From: Myxococcales bacterium
GTDB lineage: Bacteria > Myxococcota_A > Polyangia > Polyangiales > Polyangiaceae
Assembly (NCBI GenBank): GCA_004193285.1
Contig: SECP01000033.1
Location: forward strand, 1-64,000
DNA: 64,000 nucleotides
Direction: 5' to 3'
Made by a program: the position numbers and the translations under genes. This document shows, piece by piece, positions 17,404 through 24,356 of this stretch (its first letter is position 1; each line of letters opens with the position of its first letter). Below the pieces are notes generated by a model, which was not told where the DNA came from, ran no database searches, and saw nothing but the letters and a program-made list of their open reading frames with translations.

Positions 17404-18630
17404 ATGTTAAGCGGCCCCATGACCAAGACCGAGCACCCCGACCGCCTCGTGCTCCACATTGCCGGTGCGGATCGCACTGGCGTCACGGCACGCCTCACCG
17501 AAATCATCGCCCAAGAGGACGCGGCGCTGATCAACATCGGCCAATCCGTACTGAACGGCTACCTGATGCTTTCGGCGGTGGTGGACCTGCCGAAGAACTC
17601 GTACGCGCTTCGGAAAATTCTGTTCGCGGTGGCGGATCTGGGTCTGCGGCTCGAGGTGATGCCCTTCAAGCACGCGGCCGAATCGGCGGAAGTGTCGGAG
17701 GCGCCGGCGCTCGCGGTCACGCTGCTCGGCCCCCTCTCCACCGGTAAAGCCACCGCGGAGATCACGCGCTACCTCGCGGAGCGGCACATGAACATCCGCG
17801 AGATCCGCTCTCTCTCGGACGTCGAGCTCAACGGCCTGGAGCTCATCGCGGACATGCCTTCCGGCACGGATCTCAAGCCGTTCGAGCTCGCAGCGCTGCG
17901 CGGCGAGCTGCTGCGGCTCGGCATGCAGCTCGGAGTGGACCTCGCGGTGCAGAAGGACGACATCTTTCGTCGGACCAAGCGCCTCGTCTGTATGGATGTG
18001 GACTCCACCTTCGTGAAGGGCGAGTTCATCGACGAGCTGGCAGAGCTCGTCGGAGTCAAGGAGCAAGTGGCGGCCATCACCGCCCGGGCCATGCGCGGTG
18101 AGATCGATTTCAAGGGCGCGCTGACCGAGCGGGTCAAGTTGCTGGAGGGCCTGCCTTTCGAGCGCGCGCGCTCACTCATCGACAAGTTCGAGCTCACGCC
18201 GGGCGCGGAGCAATGGGTCAAGAAGCTACAGAGCCTCGGGTACCGCATCGGCCTCGTCAGCGGCGGCTTCACCTTCTTCGTGGACGTGCTGAAGCAGCGG
18301 TTCGGCCTGGATTTCGCGTTCGCCAACGAGCTCGAGGTCGAAGGTGGAAAGCTCACCGGCCGCGTGCGCGGAGCGATCGTAGACGGCGAGCGCAAGGCTC
18401 AGGTCCTCAAGGACATGGCCCAGGTTTACAGCTGTCGTTTGGAGCAGAGCATCGCGATCGGCGACGGCGCCAACGACATCTTGATGCTGCAAACGGCCGG
18501 GCTCGGCATCGCGTTTCGGGCCAAGCCCAAGCTGCAAGAGGTCGCGAGCTTCTCCCTCAATCACCACGAGCGGCTGGACACCCTCCTCTACCTCATGGGC
18601 TGGAACGAGCGCGACCTCCGAACCGTCTGA
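17404..18630 (+). CDS. serB: Phosphoserine phosphatase with N-terminal ACT domains
   Basis: 408 residues. The N-terminal half carries two ACT-like domains (about 12-85 and 97-170), the first starting LVLHIAGADRTGVTARLTEI. The C-terminal half is a HAD phosphatase with CMDVDSTFVKGEFIDELAE (nucleophile Asp and general-acid Asp), the GLVSGGFTFF segment and GDGANDILML for Mg2+ binding. It catalyses the last step of serine biosynthesis, O-phosphoserine to serine; the ACT domains suggest feedback by an amino acid. The ATG at 17404 is the outermost start and the ATG at 17419 (MTKTEHPD) is equally plausible. No serine-pathway neighbour is nearby. Confidence 0.93.
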   Translation: MLSGPMTKTEHPDRLVLHIAGADRTGVTARLTEIIAQEDAALINIGQSVLNGYLMLSAVVDLPKNSYALRKILFAVADLGLRLEVMPFKHAAESAEVSEAPALAVTLLGPLSTGKATAEITRYLAERHMNIREIRSLSDVELNGLELIADMPSGTDLKPFELAALRGELLRLGMQLGVDLAVQKDDIFRRTKRLVCMDVDSTFVKGEFIDELAELVGVKEQVAAITARAMRGEIDFKGALTERVKLLEGLPFERARSLIDKFELTPGAEQWVKKLQSLGYRIGLVSGGFTFFVDVLKQRFGLDFAFANELEVEGGKLTGRVRGAIVDGERKAQVLKDMAQVYSCRLEQSIAIGDGANDILMLQTAGLGIAFRAKPKLQEVASFSLNHHERLDTLLYLMGWNERDLRTV

Positions 18631-18714
18631 AGAGCGCGGACGCTCGACGACCCATTTCCGGCTCCAGCGCAGGCGCCCGAGCTCGCCTTCGCGGGAGCCG
18701 CCGCGCCGGCGCCC

Positions 18715-19611
18715 TCAGATTTTGTCGTCTTGAGCGGCGAACGGACGAGTCTTTTCGATGAGGCGCCGCGCGATGCTGGGGTCGACGAGCAGCCGGTCGA
18801 ACGGCTCCAAATCGGGCTCGCGCTTCTCGAGACCGAGCTCTGCTTCCAGCGCGTTCACGATGCAGTCCGCGATCATGACCAGTCGCACGTGCGGGGTCGC
18901 GGCTGCGGCGGGGTCGTGATGAGCCGCGCAAGCGTCCACGATTTCGGTCGGCAGCTTCCAAGCCATCGCGACCTCCGCGCCGGCGCTCTCGTGGTATTTT
19001 TCCACGAGCTGGTCGACGAGGGCGGGCGTGGAGGGCGTGGCGATGCTGTCCAAGATCCGGTAGATGCGCGACTCGCCGATGTCGTGCAGCAGCCCGCTCA
19101 TGTAGTCGTAGTCGCTCCCGATCGAGAGCTCGCGCGAGATGACGCGGGCCGCGTGCGCCGCGAGCACGCTGCGCCGGAAGGACGCTTGCACGGCGGGTTG
19201 GTAGCGCCGCAGCCCGCCCGAGGTGCTGGCGTAAACGACCTGAAAAAGCAGGTCCCGCGTGCTCGCCAGACCCAAGCGGACGATCGCGGACTGGGTGGAG
19301 CTCGTCACCCAACCGCGGAAATAAATCACGCTGTTCGCGACCGACATGAAGCGCGCCGCGATGGGCGGGTCCGTATCGACCAAGCCGGCTAGATCCGTGA
19401 TGCGCGCGTCCGGGTCGTTGGCGAGGCGGATCGCCGATTGGGCGACCGCAGGCAGCACCGGCAGAGCGGCGCGCCCGGTCTTGAGTCGTTTGACCAGCTC
19501 TCGCTCGAGCTCCGGCAGCCCCCCATCTTCCGAGGGGACGCCTGACTCGGCCGGTAGCACCTGGCTCTCGTCCGCGCTCGGCGTCAGCGACATCGAAGAT
19601 TGCGCGCTCAT
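18715..19611 (-). CDS. HDOD-domain signalling protein
   Basis: 298 residues with an HDOD domain over about residues 35-240. Marks are LPVLPAVAQSAIRLANDPDARITDLAGLV (in parts: LPVLPAVAQSAIRLAND, ITDLAGLVDTDPP), VYFRG-like VIYFRGWVTS, a DYMSGLLHDIGE segment and YHESAGAEVAMAWKLP. HDOD proteins are catalytically silent HD relatives often tied to c-di-GMP signalling and motility regulation. It overlaps the upstream receiver-GGDEF gene by four bases (ATGA), so the two are very likely made together and may work as a pair. Confidence 0.88.
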   Translation of the reverse strand: MSAQSSMSLTPSADESQVLPAESGVPSEDGGLPELERELVKRLKTGRAALPVLPAVAQSAIRLANDPDARITDLAGLVDTDPPIAARFMSVANSVIYFRGWVTSSTQSAIVRLGLASTRDLLFQVVYASTSGGLRRYQPAVQASFRRSVLAAHAARVISRELSIGSDYDYMSGLLHDIGESRIYRILDSIATPSTPALVDQLVEKYHESAGAEVAMAWKLPTEIVDACAAHHDPAAAATPHVRLVMIADCIVNALEAELGLEKREPDLEPFDRLLVDPSIARRLIEKTRPFAAQDDKI

Positions 19612-20762
19612 CCGGAACGCAGCCTGTTCAGCGGGAGGATTGGAACGTCCGTAATTGGCAGCACGCTCGTCTGCGGAGCCTCGGGCGGAGTGGTGAACGG
19701 GATGCTCATGCTGGCGGAGCCTCGCGCGTCCTGCTCGACCGCCTCGGGCAGGCTCTGACCAGGCGCGACGAGGACCACGCGATTGCGCCCGCTGCGCTTG
19801 GCCGCATAAAGAGCCATATCCGCGCGATGCAGGAGGTCCTCCATCCGCTCGTCGCTCTGACGCGGGTCGAAGACGGTGGTGCCGATACTGATGGTGAGCT
19901 TGGCGGGGCCGCTCTTGGGGGGCAGCATGAGCTCGATGCTGCGCCGCAGCCGCTCCGCGACCAGCCGCGCAGACTCCGGGCCTGCGCCCGCGACGATGCC
20001 GACGAACTCCTCACCGCCGTAGCGGCCGACCAGGTCACCGGGGCGTAGCGCGAGCTTCAGCACCGCTGCTACCGCGACGAGCACGCGGTCACCCATCTCG
20101 TGGCCGAAGCGATCGTTGACGGACTTGAAGTGGTCCAAGTCCATGAAGAGCACCCCGAAGCGATCGCCGGACTGGCAGCGAGACAAAATCTCTGCCTGAA
20201 GCGAGCGGCGGTTCAAGAGCCCGGTGAGCGGGTCCGTCTGTGAGTCCCGACGCAGGTTGTCTCGTTCGTTACGCACCCTCTCGAGCGCATCGTAAAAGCG
20301 TTTGTTGCGGAGCTGTACCCGAATCCGAGCGCGCAGCTCCTGCTGTCGCTCCGGGTCCGGCACGTAGTCGTCAGCGCCGGCGAGGAGGCCGCGCGCTACT
20401 TCTTCTTCGTCCGCCGCCGTCCCGAGCAGGATGACCGGATAGTGCAGGCGAGGGTCCATGGCCCGCAAGTCTCCGACCAGCTCGAGGCCGCTCATGGTGG
20501 GCAGGTCCGCGGCCAGAAGAATGAGGTCCGGCTCGTACTCGGCGGTGAGGCGGAGGAGCTCGTCGCCATCTGGCAAGAACACACAGTCGTACCCTTCGTG
20601 CTCCAGGAGCGCGCGCAGCATGCTCCTCCGCTCGGTCTCGGGCTCGACCACGAGCACACGGCCGGCGCGCTCCGCGATGGGAGGCGTCGACGAAAGTCTG
20701 AGTGAATCCGGTGAGCGGGGCAGCAACGCGCCGAGGTCCTTTCCCGTACAAACGGACCGCAT
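19608..20762 (-). CDS. Response regulator with GGDEF diguanylate cyclase output
   Basis: 384 residues. A receiver domain (about 35-155) has LVVEPETERRSMLRALLEHEGY, a phospho-acceptor-like Asp in EPDLILLAADLP and the K/T region displaced as ILLGTAADEEEVARGL. A coiled linker leads to a GGDEF domain with DPLTGLLNRRSL, the substrate stretch FMDLDHFKSVND and the active loop GRYGGEEF. RPGD, five residues before the GGEEF loop, fits an inhibitory I-site. It would make c-di-GMP under feedback control. A Ser/Thr/Pro-rich tail follows. The receiver acidic pocket reads E-P-E instead of D-D, so phosphorylation may be atypical. Overlaps the HDOD gene downstream. Confidence 0.9.
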   Translation of the reverse strand: MRSVCTGKDLGALLPRSPDSLRLSSTPPIAERAGRVLVVEPETERRSMLRALLEHEGYDCVFLPDGDELLRLTAEYEPDLILLAADLPTMSGLELVGDLRAMDPRLHYPVILLGTAADEEEVARGLLAGADDYVPDPERQQELRARIRVQLRNKRFYDALERVRNERDNLRRDSQTDPLTGLLNRRSLQAEILSRCQSGDRFGVLFMDLDHFKSVNDRFGHEMGDRVLVAVAAVLKLALRPGDLVGRYGGEEFVGIVAGAGPESARLVAERLRRSIELMLPPKSGPAKLTISIGTTVFDPRQSDERMEDLLHRADMALYAAKRSGRNRVVLVAPGQSLPEAVEQDARGSASMSIPFTTPPEAPQTSVLPITDVPILPLNRLRSG

Positions 20763-20850
20763 CTTACGATCTGAAGGGCCGGCCCGGCGACTCGGCGGCT
20801 ATTTGCGCTGAACTTCGGGCAAAACGAGCCGTTGTGATGGCTGCAGGCAC

Positions 20851-22062
20851 ATGTTCTGGAAGAAGAACGCCCCCACCCCTGGCCCCTCCCCCAGCCCCTC
20901 CCAAGCGAGCATGGAGGCGCAGGACGTCGGCCGTGAGAGCCGGGATTTGGACGCGGCCATCGACGCCGTCGTGGCGATGCTTCGCGCCTTCGGCGAGCAC
21001 GCCTTCGACACCCCCAACGTGCCCGCCGAAGACACGCGCGACGAGTGCGACGGTTGGGCGCGCAAGATCGCGATGGGCGAAAACCTCGGAGTGGAAGGCG
21101 GGCCTCCTCGCCGTGACTTTGGCGGGGCCCGTCGTTACTTCGCGGCCCACCGCGCTCACGAGCGCGAGTACGTCGGCTCGACGGTGGCGAACTTGCGCGA
21201 GGCGGTGCACGCCTTCGCTCGTTGCCTCACCCGCACCGTCGGCGAGGACCGCGCCGCAGACGCCAAGGTCGGCGCGCAGCTCGGCAACCTCGTGGCCGCC
21301 TTCGGCGCGAACGACGTGGACGTGATTCGACGCGAAGCGGAGGGAGTCGTCCAGGTCGTGACGGACGTCATGGACCAACGGAAGAGGCTGCAGCAAGAGC
21401 AGATGCAGCTGCTCAGCGAGAAGGTGACGAAGCTGAAAGCGGAGCTCCACGAGGCGCGTGAGAGCGCCGCCCTCGACCCGCTCACTCAGCTGCACAACCG
21501 AAGCTCTCTGGACTCTCAGCTCGAGCGAGTGGCAGACCTCTCGTTTCTGATGAGCGCGACGCCCTGCCTGCTCATGATCGACGTCGATCACTTCAAGTCG
21601 GTCAACGACCGCTTCGGCCACCCCATCGGCGACGAGGTGATCCGGCGCGTCGCCGACACGTTGGTCCGCAACTTCCTGCGCCGCGAGGACTTCGTGGCGC
21701 GCTACGGCGGTGAGGAGTTCGTGGTGGTGGTGCCGGACTCGTCGTCCCACGCCGTTCGGCAACGGGCCGAACGAGTGCGGCAGGCGATCGGCGAGATTGG
21801 ATTCAGCAAAGGCACCGAGCATTTCAGCGTCACCGCCTCCATCGGGGTGGCGGTGCTCGGTCCGGGCGACACCGGCAAATCTTGGCTGGAGCGCGCGGAC
21901 GCCGCCCTCTACGAAGCCAAATCCGCGGGACGCAACCGCGTCGTCTTCGCCGAGGATACGGGCGCGAAGTCGCCGTCGCTCCGGCCGTCTCGGCCCCCTT
22001 CGCAGGCGCCGGAGCGCGCGCTCTCCAGCGGCTCCTTACGCTTGAACGGAAAGCCCGTTTGA
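20851..22062 (+). CDS. Diguanylate cyclase (GGDEF domain) with helical N-terminal sensor
   Basis: 403 residues. The N-terminal 200 residues form a helical region without recognised cofactors. A coiled coil (QRKRLQQEQMQLLSEKVTKL) then leads into the GGDEF domain: DPLTQLHNRSSLD, LMIDVDHFKSVND, ARYGGEEFVVV. RRED, five residues before GGEEF, gives an RxxD I-site, so product inhibition is expected. The C-terminal 35 residues are Ser/Pro/Arg-rich. It diverges from the receiver-GGDEF gene with an 88-base spacer, placing three second-messenger genes side by side. Confidence 0.9.
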   Translation: MFWKKNAPTPGPSPSPSQASMEAQDVGRESRDLDAAIDAVVAMLRAFGEHAFDTPNVPAEDTRDECDGWARKIAMGENLGVEGGPPRRDFGGARRYFAAHRAHEREYVGSTVANLREAVHAFARCLTRTVGEDRAADAKVGAQLGNLVAAFGANDVDVIRREAEGVVQVVTDVMDQRKRLQQEQMQLLSEKVTKLKAELHEARESAALDPLTQLHNRSSLDSQLERVADLSFLMSATPCLLMIDVDHFKSVNDRFGHPIGDEVIRRVADTLVRNFLRREDFVARYGGEEFVVVVPDSSSHAVRQRAERVRQAIGEIGFSKGTEHFSVTASIGVAVLGPGDTGKSWLERADAALYEAKSAGRNRVVFAEDTGAKSPSLRPSRPPSQAPERALSSGSLRLNGKPV

Positions 22063-22066
22063 GGGC

Positions 22067-22333
22067 TCAGACCGGCTTGAACTCGGCGGGAGCGGACGAG
22101 CCCTCACCGAAGAAGTACTTTTCGCACTCCGTCATCCACAGCCGCTGACCGTTTTCGCTCGTGAGGTCCAAGCGGTACTCGTTGATGAGCATCTTGGAGT
22201 GCTCGAGCCAGCCGCGCCATGCTTGCGCCGAAACGTTGTCGAACAAGCGCTGGCCGAGGTCACCGCGGAACGGCGGCTTCTCCAGGCCTTCCAGGTCCTT
22301 GTCGAGCTTCACGCAGTGCACGGTGCGAGCCAT
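22067..22333 (-). CDS. yggX: YggX-family Fe(2+)-trafficking protein
   Basis: 88 residues, the normal YggX size. Family traits are the N-terminal MARTVHCVKLDKDLEGLEKP with a conserved Cys, GQRLFDNVSAQAWRGWLEHSKMLINEYRL (in parts: GQRLFDNVS, AWRGWLEHSKMLINEYRL) and the C-terminal CEKYFFGEGS. YggX proteins protect iron-sulfur clusters from oxidative damage and are proposed to carry Fe(II). It stands convergent to the diguanylate cyclase with four bases between the ends. The window also encodes the isc operon 4 kb away, but no shared control is visible. Confidence 0.93.
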   Translation of the reverse strand: MARTVHCVKLDKDLEGLEKPPFRGDLGQRLFDNVSAQAWRGWLEHSKMLINEYRLDLTSENGQRLWMTECEKYFFGEGSSAPAEFKPV

Positions 22334-22375
22334 TTTCGCGGACTTTGACCGCGCGTAGGCGAGCCGTCAAGCGGC

Positions 22376-22978
22376 TTAGGGTTTGCGAGGGAGGTACGGC
22401 TGCTCGACCGTGATGCGGAAAGTGTCGCCACGGCGCCACAGGGTGCCGCTCAGCAGACGCACGTTTTTGGCGCGAGCCTCGATGACGGCGCCGATGATCT
22501 CACCAGCGGCGCGCGGCGGGATACCGAGCGCTTCGATCAAGATGTCCCCGTCTTGCACTCCGATGCCGAGCGCGCCCACTCCCGAGAGGCGTAGCCCCGC
22601 GGGGTGCTCGGCCGTCTGCTGGACGAAGGCGCCTTGAGGGCGAGCCGCGCTCTCCGCCAGCTTGAGCACCGTCTGCTGAGACACGAACAAAGAGGTCGGT
22701 TTTGCCAAGGGAGCGGCCTTGGCGCCGCCGCGGCGAGGCGCTTTGCCGGCGCCCACGACGGGCAGCAGCCGCGGCTCTGCCTTTGCCGGCTCGAGCTCCG
22801 GGGTTGGGCTCGGAGCGCCGTCGCGAGCCGAGGCGGCGAGTGGCTGCACGAGCCCGAGGAGCACGCTTGCCGCTCCGTGGCTCACGGGCGCAACCAGCGC
22901 CGCGGCGCCGTAGGCAACGGCGACGAAGGGCGCTGCCAGCCCCGCCAGCAACATCACCGAGACGACGGTTCGAGGCAC
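22376..22978 (-). CDS. Membrane-anchored protein with C-terminal PDZ-like domain (GspC-like, orphan)
   Basis: About 200 residues from the GTG at 22978, which falls 17 bases after the preceding stop. A membrane anchor (VSVMLLAGLAAPFVAVAYGAAAL) is followed by a Pro/Lys-rich linker. The C-terminal 85 residues look like the PDZ domain of type II secretion protein GspC: GLRLSGVGALGIGVQDGDIL, IEALGIPP and the closing strand TFRITVEQPYLP. No other gsp genes are present, so a role in secretion is only a possibility. Frames open further upstream, up to 23047, would overlap the neighbouring gene and are disfavoured. Confidence 0.65.
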   Translation of the reverse strand: MPRTVVSVMLLAGLAAPFVAVAYGAAALVAPVSHGAASVLLGLVQPLAASARDGAPSPTPELEPAKAEPRLLPVVGAGKAPRRGGAKAAPLAKPTSLFVSQQTVLKLAESAARPQGAFVQQTAEHPAGLRLSGVGALGIGVQDGDILIEALGIPPRAAGEIIGAVIEARAKNVRLLSGTLWRRGDTFRITVEQPYLPRKP

Positions 22979-22995
22979 TGCCGCCAGTTTACCGA

Positions 22996-23463
22996 TTACA
23001 CCCGCTGCCGCCAGTTGCCTTGAAAAGACTTGCCGATATCGTCGCACGTAGGGTCCGTCGCGATGAGCTCGGGACGAGCGTCTTGGCAGTAAACGATCGT
23101 GTTTTGCCGAAAGGTATGGCCGAAGTGGATCGACTCTTCACGCGAGATGCCGTGGACGACCCAGGCCGGCTCGCGAAACACGCCTTCCGGCTCTTCATCG
23201 TACCCAACGCAGTGCTCCACCCGGTAGCAACCGAGGATCAGCAGGTCGCGCATGACCTGATGGCGGCTATCGTTCACCCGGCGCGGAAGCAGCATGGAGC
23301 GAGGATTGTACGCCGTGAGGATGGCGAAGCGCTGCCGCAGAAGCGCGGGCAATGCGTTGACATCCTTGACTATTTCGCCGTCCAGAGAGACCCGAATCAT
23401 GCCGCTTTCGCTGGGGAGCTCGTAGACGGTGGCGAAGTAGGAACGGAGCAGGTTCTGGTCCAC
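22996..23463 (-). CDS. DUF3293-like small protein
   Basis: About 155 residues from the GTG at 23463, reading VDQNLLRSYFATVYELPSES. The sequence shares the general layout of DUF3293 proteins: an N-terminal YxxTxY-like segment, FAILTAYNPRSMLLPRRVND in the middle, and later GCYRVEHCVGYDEEPEG and an aromatic strand FRQNTIVYCQDARPEL. No function is established for the family. The frame stays open upstream to 23823, but that part is Ser/Arg-rich shadow sequence of the response regulator gene and was excluded. It lies 88 bases downstream of that regulator on the same strand. Confidence 0.7.
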   Translation of the reverse strand: MDQNLLRSYFATVYELPSESGMIRVSLDGEIVKDVNALPALLRQRFAILTAYNPRSMLLPRRVNDSRHQVMRDLLILGCYRVEHCVGYDEEPEGVFREPAWVVHGISREESIHFGHTFRQNTIVYCQDARPELIATDPTCDDIGKSFQGNWRQRV

Positions 23464-23551
23464 GGCCGCGTAGTTACCGCAAGTTGGCCCAGCGCACCAA
23501 GCGCCGAGCCCTGCCCGCCCGATTATGCCCTCCGCGGCGCCGCGCCGGCCC

Positions 23552-24289
23552 CTACACCTTGAAGCGGTAGCCGACGCCCCGCACGGTGAGCAAGTGCTCG
23601 GGCTCCGCGGAGTCCTTCTCCAGCTTGCTCCTGAGCTGCAGCAAAAAATTGTCGATCGTCCGGAGTGTGCCGTGATGACCCGCGCCCCAGACCCGGGAGA
23701 GGATTTCCTCGCGCGAGAGCACGCGGCCCTGCGCCTCCACGAGGCACCAAAGCACGTCGAACTCCGTAGCGGTGAGGTCCACGGCCACGCCGCCGCGCAC
23801 GACTTGGCGCGTTCCCGAGTCAATCAGGAGCTCGCCGGCGTGAACGACCGCTTCCACGTGCTTGCGACTCAAGCCGTCCCGCCGCAGCACGGCTTTGACC
23901 CGGGCGAGCAGCTCCGCCAAGCCGAAGGGCTTGGTGATGTAGTCCTCCGCGCCGAGCTCGAGGCCCATCACCTTGTCCATTTCTGCGCCGCGCGCGCTGA
24001 GCATGATGACGGGCACGGTGCTGCCTTTACTGCGCAGGTGGCGCACGACCTCGAAGCCGTTCGTCTTCGGCAACATGACGTCCAAAATCACCAAATCCGC
24101 GGCGCCTTCGGCGGCTAGCGCGAGGCCTTCGTCCCCGTCTGCCGCCACCTCCACGTCGTAACCCTCCGCCTCGAGGTTCATGCGCAAGCCGAGCGAGATG
24201 CTCTCGTCGTCTTCGACGATGAGAATGCGCTTTTTTCCGTTTGCGGGTGCCAATGACTCCTTTCTAGTGCCCGCCTCGCGAGCTGACAA
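23552..24289 (-). CDS. OmpR/PhoB-type response regulator
   Basis: Up to 245 residues. The receiver domain carries the acidic pair in ILIVEDDES, the phospho-acceptor Asp in LVILDVMLP and the lysine in YITKPFG. The output is a winged-helix DNA-binding domain (DLTATEFDVLWCLVEAQG, then TIDNFLLQLRSKLE and VRGVGYRF). It is complete and canonical but has no adjacent histidine kinase, so it is an orphan whose partner lies elsewhere. The start is a TTG in either case: 24289 (outermost) or 24253, where GGAG lies only three bases ahead. No ATG is available before the receiver domain. Confidence 0.9.
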   Translation of the reverse strand: MSAREAGTRKESLAPANGKKRILIVEDDESISLGLRMNLEAEGYDVEVAADGDEGLALAAEGAADLVILDVMLPKTNGFEVVRHLRSKGSTVPVIMLSARGAEMDKVMGLELGAEDYITKPFGLAELLARVKAVLRRDGLSRKHVEAVVHAGELLIDSGTRQVVRGGVAVDLTATEFDVLWCLVEAQGRVLSREEILSRVWGAGHHGTLRTIDNFLLQLRSKLEKDSAEPEHLLTVRGVGYRFKV

Positions 24290-24356
24290 TTACCGGCGCG
24301 GAGAGCCGAGAAACTTGTGGAACTCCGCCGCTTCCCGACGGAAGAATGCGCCCCGC

